The notes under the pieces are model-generated. The model ran no database searches. It saw only the letters and a list, made by a program, of their open reading frames with translations, and was not told the origin of the DNA. 26,468 bases of DNA from a virus: positions 1 through 26,468 of IMG/VR virus record IMGVR_UViG_3300035121_000001. One strand, written 5' to 3'. The position numbers and the translations under genes were made by a program. Positions 1 to 6,970 of the stretch are shown here, piece after piece (within the stretch, counting starts at the first letter, position 1; every line of letters begins with the position of its first letter).

Positions 1-1
1 G

Positions 2-238
2 ATGGCTACAGCGCTGAGCCGGTGCAAGGTCTGCATGCGGATGCACTCACCGCACTGTGGGGCCGTCACCGTAACGGAATTGCTGCCAGAGCAGCCTGTT
101 GCCCGACCGCATGGCGTAACGGAAATTGTGCCAAGCAAGACAAACGCAGGTCGTCAGGCGCGGTACATGGCTCGGAATGCTGAGTCCGTGAGGGCTGCCG
201 ATCGACTGCGCAAGCGCGCCAAGAAGGCCGCCACCTGA
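2..238 (+). CDS. Small basic Cys/His protein, function unknown
   Basis: This frame encodes 78 residues from an ATG at the second base of the window. The true start may lie upstream, so the protein may be partial. Residues 8-19 hold a tight Cys/His cluster (C8, C11, H15, H18, C19) that could bind a metal. The C-terminal 30 residues are strongly basic and helical, containing NAGRQARYMARN, a pattern common at the ends of small phage proteins and compatible with nucleic-acid binding. That role is inference. The stop is followed after 8 bases by an inverted repeat covering the next gene's start. I do not recognise the family. Confidence 0.45.
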   Translation: MATALSRCKVCMRMHSPHCGAVTVTELLPEQPVARPHGVTEIVPSKTNAGRQARYMARNAESVRAADRLRKRAKKAAT

Positions 239-246
239 CAGGCGCT

Positions 247-280
247 ATGATTCGCCCCAATGCAACGAGGGGCGAATCAT
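247..280 (+). promoter_or_regulatory. Perfect 12-bp hairpin covering a ribosome binding site and start codon
   Basis: Bases 247-258 (ATGATTCGCCCC) and 269-280 (GGGGCGAATCAT) are exact reverse complements with a 10-base loop. The right arm contains part of the GAGGGG Shine-Dalgarno sequence and ends on the AT of the ATG at 279. If the RNA folds, the ribosome binding site and start of the 279 gene are hidden. There is no T-run after it, so a plain intrinsic terminator is unlikely. A protein operator is an alternative reading. Confidence 0.6.
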
Positions 281-650
281 GAGTGACCTGGCTGGCGGCC
301 TGATCGCCAATACCGATGTTGATGCGATCGAACAGATTGCGCTGATACCCGTCAAGGGACGAGAGCGGCTGAACGTGGAGTTCACCGTAGCCGTTGCGTC
401 ACTCACGGCCTTCGAGGTGGCCCTGCAACCAGCCGACAGCGCATCATCGCTGTTCATGGTGGTCGCCAGCGCCACGGCCGACTACACCGCGCCGGCCGTG
501 AACTCGGCGGTTCGTGGCGCATCCGGTGACCTGACCGGCGCAGCGGCCGGGGCGCACTGGATCGTGCTGGACGTGAAGGGTGTTGCCTTCGTGCGGCTGC
601 GCGCGGCTGGCGCGAACACCACAATCTCCGGCTCCTGGGGGGCTGCGTGA
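279..650 (+). CDS. Small beta-rich virion-like protein
   Basis: The product has 123 residues, with no signal peptide and no membrane segment. It is rich in Ala, Val and Thr with alternating hydrophobic residues (for example FTVAVASLTAFEVALQP), as expected of a beta-sandwich. The overall pattern, a line of short strands ending in a Gly/Ser/Ala tail, resembles small phage structural proteins. I cannot assign a named family. The start is the ATG after GAGGGG, and both lie inside a perfect hairpin. The stop overlaps the start of the next gene (TGATG), implying translational coupling. It is the first of four similar-looking small genes, so a surface or appendage role is inferred. Confidence 0.6.
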   Translation: MSDLAGGLIANTDVDAIEQIALIPVKGRERLNVEFTVAVASLTAFEVALQPADSASSLFMVVASATADYTAPAVNSAVRGASGDLTGAAAGAHWIVLDVKGVAFVRLRAAGANTTISGSWGAA

Positions 651-1018
651 TGGCCTGGGGCGATTTCTACGCGAAGCCGCTGTTTGCGCTCATCGGCGCC
701 AACATGAACGTCACCACGGATCAGCCGCTTGTCAGGCAGTGGGGCTTCACGAACTACATCATCGACCGAATCGTGGTGACGAATGCCAGCATCAGCCTGA
801 CCACTGCGGCGGGTGGCGTCTACTCAGCGGCCAGCAAGGGCGGGACTGCCATCGTGGCGGCGGGACAGGTGTACTCTGCGCTGACGAGCGCGCCCGTGGT
901 GTTGGCCCTGACGTTGGGGAACACCAATCGGCGCAGCGAGACGCCGATTCTGTCTCTTACGACTGGCCAGGGGGCTGCGGCCACGGCAAACATCTACGTC
1001 TTCGGGGTGGCGGCGTGA
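650..1018 (+). CDS. Small beta-rich virion-like protein
   Basis: The protein has 122 residues from the ATG at 650, which overlaps the previous stop as TGATG. A GTG at 647 would add one residue. It is almost entirely short beta-type segments with a central YIIDRIVVTNASISLTTAAG stretch. The middle resembles in style the IIVERVAIY region of the protein at 1516-2049, so the two may be distant relatives; this is a by-eye similarity. No catalytic motif is visible. Its position between two other small structural-looking genes suggests a virion component such as a decoration or appendage protein. Confidence 0.6.
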   Translation: MAWGDFYAKPLFALIGANMNVTTDQPLVRQWGFTNYIIDRIVVTNASISLTTAAGGVYSAASKGGTAIVAAGQVYSALTSAPVVLALTLGNTNRRSETPILSLTTGQGAAATANIYVFGVAA

Positions 1019-1449
1019 TTGCCCAGCCGCTGGCGCTGCCAGGCGAGTACACGGTGGCCACGATGCCGGCGGCGGCCAGCTACTACGGCAAGATGGCGTG
1101 GGTCACCGATCGCCCTGGTGGCGCCGGCCCGATGATCTCTGACGGCGCGGTGTGGCGTTTCCTGGCATCCGGCAAGAGGCCGGAGGTATTCACTGGCACC
1201 ACGAACGGGTCTGGCCTGTTCAGCGGCACATTCTCGGCGGCCTACGCCAGTGTGCCGGCCATGAGCTTGGAGCGCGCGCCAACGGCGGATCCGGCCGTGG
1301 TCTTGCGGCTCACCGTGCTGAGCACGACAGCATTCACGCTCATCGCTGAGCGCCGCTCTACGCTGACCATCCTGGGCCTGGACGTACTGTCGAGCGCCCT
1401 GACGCCGGCCGCATCGCAGCCAGTCAGTGTCATCTCTGTGGGAGATTGA
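1015..1449 (+). CDS. Short fibre-like or tail-appendage protein
   Basis: A GTG at 1015 overlaps the previous stop as GTGA, giving 144 residues. The frame stays open upstream to about 580, but that stretch is out of frame with the neighbouring gene and has the Cys/Arg/His-rich look of a shadow, so I chose 1015. Residues 17-51 (TVATMPAAASYYGKMAWVTD onward to SDGAVWRFLASG) match a module common near phage fibre and tail-appendage proteins, in which a short strand pair is followed by sDG..WR.L.SG. The C-terminal half, from about residue 60, is a compact beta domain. A role in the virion periphery is inferred from these patterns. Confidence 0.6.
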   Translation: MIAQPLALPGEYTVATMPAAASYYGKMAWVTDRPGGAGPMISDGAVWRFLASGKRPEVFTGTTNGSGLFSGTFSAAYASVPAMSLERAPTADPAVVLRLTVLSTTAFTLIAERRSTLTILGLDVLSSALTPAASQPVSVISVGD

Positions 1450-1491
1450 CGGGCGCCGTAGAATCTGGCCTAGCGCAATCCGCGCGTTCAT

Positions 1492-1503
1492 GCCCGAGCG
1501 GGC
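1492..1503 (+). promoter_or_regulatory. Small GC hairpin before a strong ribosome binding site
   Basis: GCCC (1492-1495) and GGGC (1500-1503) pair around a GAGC loop, immediately upstream of a strong GGAGGAA Shine-Dalgarno sequence at 1504-1510. The 66-base gap 1450-1515 is one of the few breaks in the gene chain. No convincing sigma-70 promoter is seen: TTGACG and TAGAAT are present but only 8 bases apart. Confidence 0.3.
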
Positions 1504-1515
1504 GGAGGAAGAATC

Positions 1516-2049
1516 ATGGGACACGAGATTCAGCGCAGGCTGGACAACGGACTCGGCTTGACTGCCGAGCAAAACTTGGTCTTGGAGTACAGCGGCCTGG
1601 CCAATGCCAAACGCCTGCTTGGCTTCGGGCGCAAGGTCACCACGGTCACCAGTGCCCAGCTTCTGGCGCTCAACGCCACACCGCAAAGCGTCGTGCCGGC
1701 TCAGGGCTCTGGCGTGGCGATCATCGTGGAGCGGGTGGCAATCTACAAGCCGGCCGGTACCGCCTACGCTGGCATCGCAGCCGGAGAAGACTTGGTGCTC
1801 AAGTACACCAACGGTTCCGGCGCCCAGGTGTCGAGTGTGATCGAAACAACGGGCTTTCTGGACCAGACTACTGCCCAGGTTCGCTACGCCTTCGCGCCGT
1901 CCACGACTGGCTCCACGGCCGGCGACATCACGCCGGTGGCGAATGCCGCGGTGGTGCTGCACTTGCTGGTGGGTGAAATCACCACTGGCGACAGCCCGAT
2001 CTATGTCGAGGTGCTGTACGACATCATGCGGACGGTTTTCACGTCGTGA
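1516..2049 (+). CDS. Beta-rich virion-like protein
   Basis: The protein has 177 residues, starting at an ATG with an excellent Shine-Dalgarno (GGAGGAAGAATC before ATG). The N-terminal 40 residues are helical (RRLDNGLGLTAEQNLVLEY). The remainder is beta-rich, with VAIIVERVAIYKPAGTAYAG and a long Thr/Ala/Gly-rich middle, ending in YVEVLYDIMRTVF. It is a plausible virion structural protein and the largest of the group of four small genes before the packaging block. No enzyme motif is visible. The strong ribosome binding site suggests a product made in quantity. Confidence 0.65.
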   Translation: MGHEIQRRLDNGLGLTAEQNLVLEYSGLANAKRLLGFGRKVTTVTSAQLLALNATPQSVVPAQGSGVAIIVERVAIYKPAGTAYAGIAAGEDLVLKYTNGSGAQVSSVIETTGFLDQTTAQVRYAFAPSTTGSTAGDITPVANAAVVLHLLVGEITTGDSPIYVEVLYDIMRTVFTS

Positions 2050-2071
2050 GCCAGCGTCTGACCTGGGCCGA

Positions 2072-2227
2072 ATGCGCGCCGGTCTTGACCATCACGCCGT
2101 GAACATGGCCGAGGTGCGACAGCGGGCGCGAGAGATTGAATCGCTGGCATGGTGGCGCCAGCGGCAAGCGGCTCGCTACGCGGAGTCTGGGGCGTTCGCG
2201 CTGCGGTTCCGCGCAGTGGGCAGGTAA
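2072..2227 (+). CDS. Possible very small basic protein
   Basis: A frame from the ATG at 2072 encodes 51 residues rich in Arg, Ala and Trp (contains LAWWRQRQAARYAES); an ATG at 2105 would give 40 residues. The Shine-Dalgarno region is weak. The segment 2050-2234 would otherwise be empty between a strong gene and an intrinsic terminator, which is the main reason to consider it real. Short helical Arg-rich proteins like this are common as phage late genes. Evidence is modest. Confidence 0.35.
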   Translation: MRAGLDHHAVNMAEVRQRAREIESLAWWRQRQAARYAESGAFALRFRAVGR

Positions 2228-2234
2228 TCAACAT

Positions 2235-2256
2235 GGCCGCCGCAGAGCGGCCTTTT
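2235..2256 (+). terminator. Intrinsic terminator
   Basis: GGCCGC (2235-2240) pairs with GCGGCC (2247-2252) around a 6-base loop, followed directly by TTTT. It sits between the first gene cluster and the packaging block and so marks a transcription unit boundary. Confidence 0.7.
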
Positions 2257-2270
2257 ACATGGGGTGGTGA

Positions 2271-2471
2271 ATGGTTCGACTGGCGTTGGTAGATGTGCGC
2301 TCAACGTGGCGCACGCGGGACGGGGATGGGGAGCAAAAAGACTCCGTGTCCATGCTGGCCGAGACGGAGCGCGAGGCGGAAGATCTTGCCGCGGCGCGCG
2401 TCACTCGGAAGCCTGAACTGCAATCGCGCCTCGTGCGGATGCAGTGCACGTTCAGGGAGTGGCTCACATGA
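2271..2471 (+). CDS. Small hypothetical protein
   Basis: The product has 66 residues from an ATG preceded by GGGGTGGTGA. The sequence is charged, with an acidic/basic helix in the middle (MLAETEREAEDLAAARVTRK). The stop overlaps the ATG of the next gene (ATGA at 2468-2471). It opens the packaging block just after an intrinsic terminator. I do not recognise it. Its size and position allow a small packaging accessory role, but nothing in the sequence demands it. Confidence 0.5.
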   Translation: MVRLALVDVRSTWRTRDGDGEQKDSVSMLAETEREAEDLAAARVTRKPELQSRLVRMQCTFREWLT

Positions 2472-2707
2472 CCGGCCACGCATCAGTACTTGCCGCCATC
2501 GGAGGCATGTCGCGCATCGAGCTGACGGAGCTGCACAAGGTGGTGCAACACGAGATGGTTCGCCGCGGCGGTGCGATGCAGATGGTTCCGTCGGAGTGGG
2601 CGCTGGTGAAGCGGCGCGACTATGCTGAAGGCGAGTACACGCCCAAGCCAACGGCAATCGAAGAGATGGATGCGCTTGAGGCGGCGCTCAAAAGGATCGG
2701 CCGATGA
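2468..2707 (+). CDS. Small helical protein sharing a motif with the terminase N-terminus
   Basis: The ATG at 2468 overlaps the previous stop and has AGGGAG upstream, giving 79 residues. Residues 8-26 (AAIGGMSRIELTELHKVVQ) align without gaps to residues 14-32 of the terminase large subunit encoded 460 bases downstream (ALIAGMPDAELLELSKAVM), with 10 of 19 identical by eye. The rest is charged and helical. Since no classical small terminase subunit is seen in the window, this protein is a candidate packaging partner, for example a terminase regulator, but that is inference. The stop overlaps the next start (ATGA). Confidence 0.55.
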   Translation: MTGHASVLAAIGGMSRIELTELHKVVQHEMVRRGGAMQMVPSEWALVKRRDYAEGEYTPKPTAIEEMDALEAALKRIGR

Positions 2708-3180
2708 CCGTCATCGCATGGGATGGTCGCACCCTCGCGGCCGACAAGCGGTGCACACTGGGTGGGATGATCGTAGCCGTGAGCAAGCTCAAGGCACACG
2801 AAGGCTGTCTGCTTGCTGCAAGCGGTGAGTCGTCCATGGGCCGCGAGCTGGTGGCGTGGTTCTGCGCTGGTGCCAAGGCGGCGGACTGGCCGGCGAACAA
2901 CCGCGATGCCGACAAGGGCGCGTGCCTGGTGGTGGTGAGGCCAGAAGGCACGCTGTGGCGCTACGAAAACGGTCCGCACCCATACCGCGTTGAGTCGGTT
3001 CCAGCGGCGTTCGGCAGTGGCAGCGAGGCCGCCATGGGCGCGATGCTTGCCGGCGCTGATGCTGCCACGGCAGTGAAGATCGCGGCCCAGGTCAACGCAT
3101 ACTGCGGCAACGGCGTGGACTGGATGCGCCTGGATGGCGCCTATAGCCTGGGTGCGCCATCGCCGTATGAACCTCGCTGA
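2704..3180 (+). CDS. Phage Ntn-hydrolase, proteasome/HslV-like
   Basis: The 158-residue protein begins M-T-V-I-A-W-D-G-R-T-L-A-A-D-K-R. This matches the start of mature proteasome beta subunits and HslV: a Thr directly after the initiator Met, a short strand-turn-strand and then LAAD. Thr2 would be the N-terminal nucleophile after Met removal, Asp14 corresponds to Asp17 of the proteasome, and Lys28 or Lys30 to Lys33. A small-residue loop (AASGESS, residues 38-44) follows, as in the family. The protein is shorter than HslV (about 175 residues). It lies directly before the terminase, with a 14-base overlap. Its substrate is unknown; prohead protein processing or a role against host proteins are both possible. 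Confidence 0.75.
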   Translation: MTVIAWDGRTLAADKRCTLGGMIVAVSKLKAHEGCLLAASGESSMGRELVAWFCAGAKAADWPANNRDADKGACLVVVRPEGTLWRYENGPHPYRVESVPAAFGSGSEAAMGAMLAGADAATAVKIAAQVNAYCGNGVDWMRLDGAYSLGAPSPYEPR

Positions 3181-4765
3181 CCTACTCAAAGCCGCGCAGG
3201 AGATCCCGGCGCTGATTGCAGGGATGCCTGATGCGGAGCTGCTGGAGCTGAGCAAGGCGGTGATGGCTGCCACTGGCAATCGGCGCTTCGTGCCAAGCCC
3301 GGGGCCGCAGACCATGGCCCAGTTATCTACCGCAGAGATAATAGGGTATGGCGGCGCTGCTGGATCTGGGAAAACATACCTATCTGTCGGCCTGGCTGAA
3401 GAGCACCTGCACAGCATCATATTCAGGCGTGAGGCTAGTCAGGCGGATGGCATCGTCAAGGAATCAAAACTCATGTACGCAGGCTCCACGCGGTGGGTCG
3501 GCGGACACGAGAATATGCACACGTGGCCTGATGGCAGGACGCTTAAGATCGCCGGCATGCAGTTGGCCGATGACTGGATGAAGTCGGCCGGCCGAGAGCG
3601 CGACCTGATGGTGTTCGATGAGGGTGCCGAGTTCCTGGAGGCCCAGGTATCAAGCATTATGGCCTGGAACCGCGGTCCGAAGGGGCAGCGTTGCCGCATG
3701 CTGTTCCCCATGAACCCGCCCCGGTCCAGTGACGGCGCGTGGGTGCGCAAGTGGTGGGCGCCATGGATAGACCCGTCCTACCCGGTCCCCGCAGAGTCTG
3801 GAGAAATCCGCTGGGTTTGCATGGTGGCGAACCCGGAGGGCTCCGTCGATATGCACTGGCAGGATGGCCCAGGCCAGTACGACATCGGCGGTGAGATGTA
3901 CACGGCCAGATCCATGACATTCGTGCGGGCCAGTCTGGCCGACAACCCATACCGTGACACGCCGGAGTACCGGGCGCGGCTTCAGTCGCTGCCGGAGCCG
4001 TTGCGCAGCCAAGTGCTGTACGGCGACTTCGCGGCCGGCACCGAAGATGTGGAGTGGCAGGCCATCCCAAGCGCATGGGTGCGACAGGCGCAGGCCAGGT
4101 GGGTACCGCACCCGCCCGTGGGTATTCCGATGTGCGCAATGGGCGTTGACTGCGCGCTCGGCGGCAAGGACAAGGCCGTAACGGCCCGCCGGCACGACGG
4201 CTGGTTCGCCAGGCTGGACAGCGTGGACGGCAAGCGGATCAAGCATGGCGCCGAACTGGGCGGGCACGTCATGTCGCTGCGCACCGGGGATGCGCGGATC
4301 ATTGTTGATGCGGGGGGCGGATGGGGCGCGGATTGCCACGCGCACCTAGCTCGCAATCAGTTGCCTGTAGATTCATACCACGGCATTAAGCCTAGTATGG
4401 CGCGGACACGAGAGGGTCTGCATGGGTTCTTCAATACCCGCAGCCAAGCAATATGGCAGTTTCGCGAGGCGCTGGACCCAAACCAGCCGGGCGGGAGCCG
4501 CATCATGCTTCCGCCCGGCGCCACGTTGGCCGCTGATCTGTGCGCCCCGCGGTATGACGAAGTAAAAGGACAGATCCGCGTGGAAAGCAAGGTGGATGTG
4601 TGCGACCGACTGAAGCGTTCCACAGACGAAGGCGACGCCGTGGTGATGTGCTGGCACGTCGGGGCTAAAATGGCGGACAGCTATCACAAGTGGCAGGGCG
4701 ATAGGTCTTTGCCAACCAGCACAGGAACGCGCTCACTCAGCGCGCGCATCAGGGGACGAAAGTGA
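3167..4765 (+). CDS. terL: Terminase large subunit (packaging ATPase and nuclease)
   Basis: With the start at 3167 the protein has 532 residues; an ATG at 3134 would add 11 residues and a longer overlap with the previous gene. Residues 62-70 form the Walker A loop (GGAAGSGKT), and the Walker B acidic pair is D151-E152 in LMVFDEGAEF. The C-terminal RNase H-like nuclease shows D328 (AMGVDCALGG), D381 (IIVDAGGG) and D490 (DEGDAVVMCW), the expected three acidic positions. It powers DNA entry through the portal and cuts the concatemer. The first 45 residues form a helical extension resembling the 79-residue protein at 2468-2707. The stretch 3361-3480 is lower in G+C (31 of 60 bases in each line). 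Confidence 0.95.
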   Translation: MNLADLLKAAQEIPALIAGMPDAELLELSKAVMAATGNRRFVPSPGPQTMAQLSTAEIIGYGGAAGSGKTYLSVGLAEEHLHSIIFRREASQADGIVKESKLMYAGSTRWVGGHENMHTWPDGRTLKIAGMQLADDWMKSAGRERDLMVFDEGAEFLEAQVSSIMAWNRGPKGQRCRMLFPMNPPRSSDGAWVRKWWAPWIDPSYPVPAESGEIRWVCMVANPEGSVDMHWQDGPGQYDIGGEMYTARSMTFVRASLADNPYRDTPEYRARLQSLPEPLRSQVLYGDFAAGTEDVEWQAIPSAWVRQAQARWVPHPPVGIPMCAMGVDCALGGKDKAVTARRHDGWFARLDSVDGKRIKHGAELGGHVMSLRTGDARIIVDAGGGWGADCHAHLARNQLPVDSYHGIKPSMARTREGLHGFFNTRSQAIWQFREALDPNQPGGSRIMLPPGATLAADLCAPRYDEVKGQIRVESKVDVCDRLKRSTDEGDAVVMCWHVGAKMADSYHKWQGDRSLPTSTGTRSLSARIRGRK

Positions 4766-5013
4766 AGCCACTCAAGAAACTTGCGCCCAAAGGCGGACCC
4801 ATGCAGAGCCTGCTTGGAGACCCGCTCGGCTTGGTCATCAAGGGTCCGACTCTCGATGATCAGCAGACCGCCGAGGCCTTGCCTGCGACAGCAATGATGC
4901 CCACTGCGAACGATGCCGCCGCCCAGGCCGCGCGCCGTCGCAGGATGCTGATGAACCAAGCCCGCAGCGGCCGGCAGTCCACCATGCTGAGCACCACGGA
5001 CACGCTGGGATGA
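4762..5013 (+). CDS. Small linker protein between terminase and portal
   Basis: A GTG at 4762 overlaps the terminase stop (GTGA) with AGGGGA upstream, giving 83 residues. The C-terminus (RRRRMLMNQARSGRQSTMLST) has the basic helix plus GRQST.L motif seen in a widespread family of short phage proteins encoded next to the portal gene. Function is not established. The position suggests a head assembly or portal-associated role. The stop overlaps the portal start (ATGA). Confidence 0.7.
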   Translation: MKPLKKLAPKGGPMQSLLGDPLGLVIKGPTLDDQQTAEALPATAMMPTANDAAAQAARRRRMLMNQARSGRQSTMLSTTDTLG

Positions 5014-6632
5014 GCACGACTCAGGGCGTCAAGGACGCCATCAAGCTGGGCGACACGATGTTCAGCGACCGGCAGGGCCTCGTTGGGCTCTGGCAGGACA
5101 TCGCGGAGCAGTTCGACCCGACCGGCGCCGACTTCACGCGGCAGTCGCAGATCGACAAGGACTACGCCTCGGACTTGGCAACGAGCTACCCGCTGCTTGT
5201 GCGGCGCGACCTGAAGGAGCACTTCAGCGCCATGCTGCGCCCTGTGGGCGTGACCTATTCGGAGATGTACGTCGAGGGGCTCAAGGATCACGAAGGCCTC
5301 GCGTGGCTCCAGTGGGCCAGTGGTGTGCAGCACCGCGCCAGGTCTGAGCGGCGGGCCCAGTTCGACAGCGTGATGACCGACCAGGACGGGGACCTGTCGC
5401 TGCTTGGCAATGGCGTGTCATCCACCAATGCCAGGCCGGATCGTTCGGGGCTTCTGGTGCAGGGCTGGCACCTCCGTGATGTGGTGTGGGATGACGACCT
5501 GAGCGGCATGACCGAGCACGTGCAGCGCAACTGGTCGCCCACGCTTGCCACGCTGGTGCGCAAGTTCGGCGTTGAAAAGCTGAGCCAAGAATCTCGGCGC
5601 ATGTGGGCCATGCCGGGCGAGCAATACCGACGCATCGCGTGCCGGCACATCGTCATCCCGGCCGACATCTACCACGGCGAGACGAAGTATCGAACCCCAT
5701 TCGTTTCGATCCTGTGCGAGGTGCAGGCGCAGCACGAGATCGAGTGCGTCGGCGCGCGGTCCATGGAATACGTGATTGCGCGCTGGCGTAGGCTCAAGGG
5801 CTGCCAGTACGGCATCAGCCCGGCCGCTGAGGTGGCAATGCCTGAGGCGCGGCTGCTGCAGTCGATGGTGCTGACGATGCTGGAAGCCGGCGAGAAGGCC
5901 GTGAACCCGCCGCTGATGGCCACTGAGGGCGTGATCAGGCCCGACATGGACACCAGGGCGGGCGGCATCATCTGGCGCGCACGTGACTACGATGACCGCA
6001 ACGGAAACCCGCTGACGCCTATCCAGGCCGACAAGAGCGGCATTCCGATTGGCTTCGAGATGCAGGCCCGCAGCGAGAATCTATTGCGCCAGGCGTTCTA
6101 CCTGGACAAGCTGCAGCTTCCGATGCGTGACGGGACGCAGATGACGGCGTACGAGTTCGCCCGGCGCACGGAGCAGTACATCCGCCAGGTGGGGCACCTT
6201 TTCTCGCCCGTAGAGGTAGAGTACACCGGGGCGGTGGAAGAGCGAATCTTTGAGGTGCTGCGCGACAATGGCGCCTTCGGCCCACCCGAGACATGGCCGC
6301 GATCACTGCGTGGCGCTGACATCCGCTTCCGCTTCCGCAACCCGATCCGTGAGGCTGCCGAGATGGGCAAGGCCGAGATTCTGCGCGAGGGCTTGGAGCT
6401 GGCCCAGGTGGCTGCGACGGTTGATCCAACTGCGCCGATGGTGATCGACATCAAGCCGGCCCTGCGTGATGCGCTGATCGGCAAGCGGTATCCGATGAAC
6501 TGGCTGAAAACGCCTGAGGCGATTGCTGCCGAGGATGAAGCTGACGCCCAGGCCGCCCAACAGCAGGAGATGCTTGCCGCGGCGGCCTCCGCATCGCAGT
6601 CGGCGGCCAACCTCGCGAAGGTAGCCGCATGA
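5010..6632 (+). CDS. Portal (head-tail connector) protein
   Basis: The product has 540 residues, the usual length of T7 gp8-type head-tail connectors. The N-terminal region (WQDIAEQFDPTGADFTRQ, residues 28-45) and the following RRDLKEHFSAMLRP stretch match that family, which forms the dodecameric portal ring for DNA entry and exit. The C-terminal 35 residues are rich in Ala, Gln and Glu (EDEADAQAAQQQEM), a typical helical tail of these connectors. It directly follows the terminase group and precedes the scaffold and capsid genes, the standard order. Starts and stops overlap its neighbours by 4 bases. Confidence 0.92.
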   Translation: MSTTQGVKDAIKLGDTMFSDRQGLVGLWQDIAEQFDPTGADFTRQSQIDKDYASDLATSYPLLVRRDLKEHFSAMLRPVGVTYSEMYVEGLKDHEGLAWLQWASGVQHRARSERRAQFDSVMTDQDGDLSLLGNGVSSTNARPDRSGLLVQGWHLRDVVWDDDLSGMTEHVQRNWSPTLATLVRKFGVEKLSQESRRMWAMPGEQYRRIACRHIVIPADIYHGETKYRTPFVSILCEVQAQHEIECVGARSMEYVIARWRRLKGCQYGISPAAEVAMPEARLLQSMVLTMLEAGEKAVNPPLMATEGVIRPDMDTRAGGIIWRARDYDDRNGNPLTPIQADKSGIPIGFEMQARSENLLRQAFYLDKLQLPMRDGTQMTAYEFARRTEQYIRQVGHLFSPVEVEYTGAVEERIFEVLRDNGAFGPPETWPRSLRGADIRFRFRNPIREAAEMGKAEILREGLELAQVAATVDPTAPMVIDIKPALRDALIGKRYPMNWLKTPEAIAAEDEADAQAAQQQEMLAAAASASQSAANLAKVAA

Positions 6633-6901
6633 GCAGGAAGGTCTACAGCGGCAGGGCCGCGCAAAGCGACCCGCTCACCGCGGCGGACTGGGATGCGTCA
6701 GACCGCGCTGCGCTCATGGCCTTGCGCGAGTGCAGGGCCACTCCTGAAGAGCAGCGGCTGTACCTGGCGTGGTTCCTGCGTGCCACCGGCGGGGATGAAT
6801 TGGAGTTTCGCCCAGATGCGAGGCTGTCTGCTATCGCTACTGGAAAGCGGTGGATTTTGAAGCAGTTCAGCGACATCTGTGCCTCAACGGTCAGAGACTA
6901 A
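6629..6901 (+). CDS. Bbp19-like small phage protein
   Basis: The protein has 90 residues and overlaps the portal stop by ATGA. The core, EEQRLYLAWFLRATGGDELEFRPDARLSAIATGKRW, follows the pattern of the Bbp19-type family of short helical phage proteins (a helix ending in G, an F.PD element, then an A..GKR helix). This is my recognition by eye and not a search result. Such proteins are found beside portal and capsid genes; their function is unknown. It is followed by a hairpin and then an inserted HNH gene. Confidence 0.55.
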   Translation: MSRKVYSGRAAQSDPLTAADWDASDRAALMALRECRATPEEQRLYLAWFLRATGGDELEFRPDARLSAIATGKRWILKQFSDICASTVRD

Positions 6902-6907
6902 AATCGC

Positions 6908-6943
6908 GAAGCCCGCAAGCGTTGGACGCGCTATGCGGGCTTC
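6908..6943 (+). terminator. Terminator-like hairpin
   Basis: GAAGCCCGCA (6908-6917) and TGCGGGCTTC (6934-6943) are exact reverse complements. Inside, AGCG and CGCT can extend the stem with one bulged A. Only a weak TTCT tract spans its end, so termination would be partial. It separates the portal group from the HNH gene. Confidence 0.55.
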
Positions 6944-6970
6944 TACCATCAACGCAAGAGAGGTGCATCA

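Noticed and set aside
580-1014. Upstream extension of the gene ending at 1449
   Set aside because: It is out of frame with the better coding frame 650-1018 and rich in Cys, His and Arg. The GTG at 1015 coupled to the previous stop explains the real gene.
1446-1464. Sigma-70 promoter, TTGACG with TAGAAT
   Set aside because: The two boxes are only 8 bases apart instead of about 17.
994-1962. Antisense open frame of 322 codons
   Set aside because: It covers the small virion-like genes on the other strand and has a shadow-like Arg/His/Gln composition.
1446-1976. Overlapping + strand frame inside the 1516-2049 gene
   Set aside because: It lacks a ribosome binding site and has a shadow composition, while the 1516 frame has a strong GGAGGAA site.
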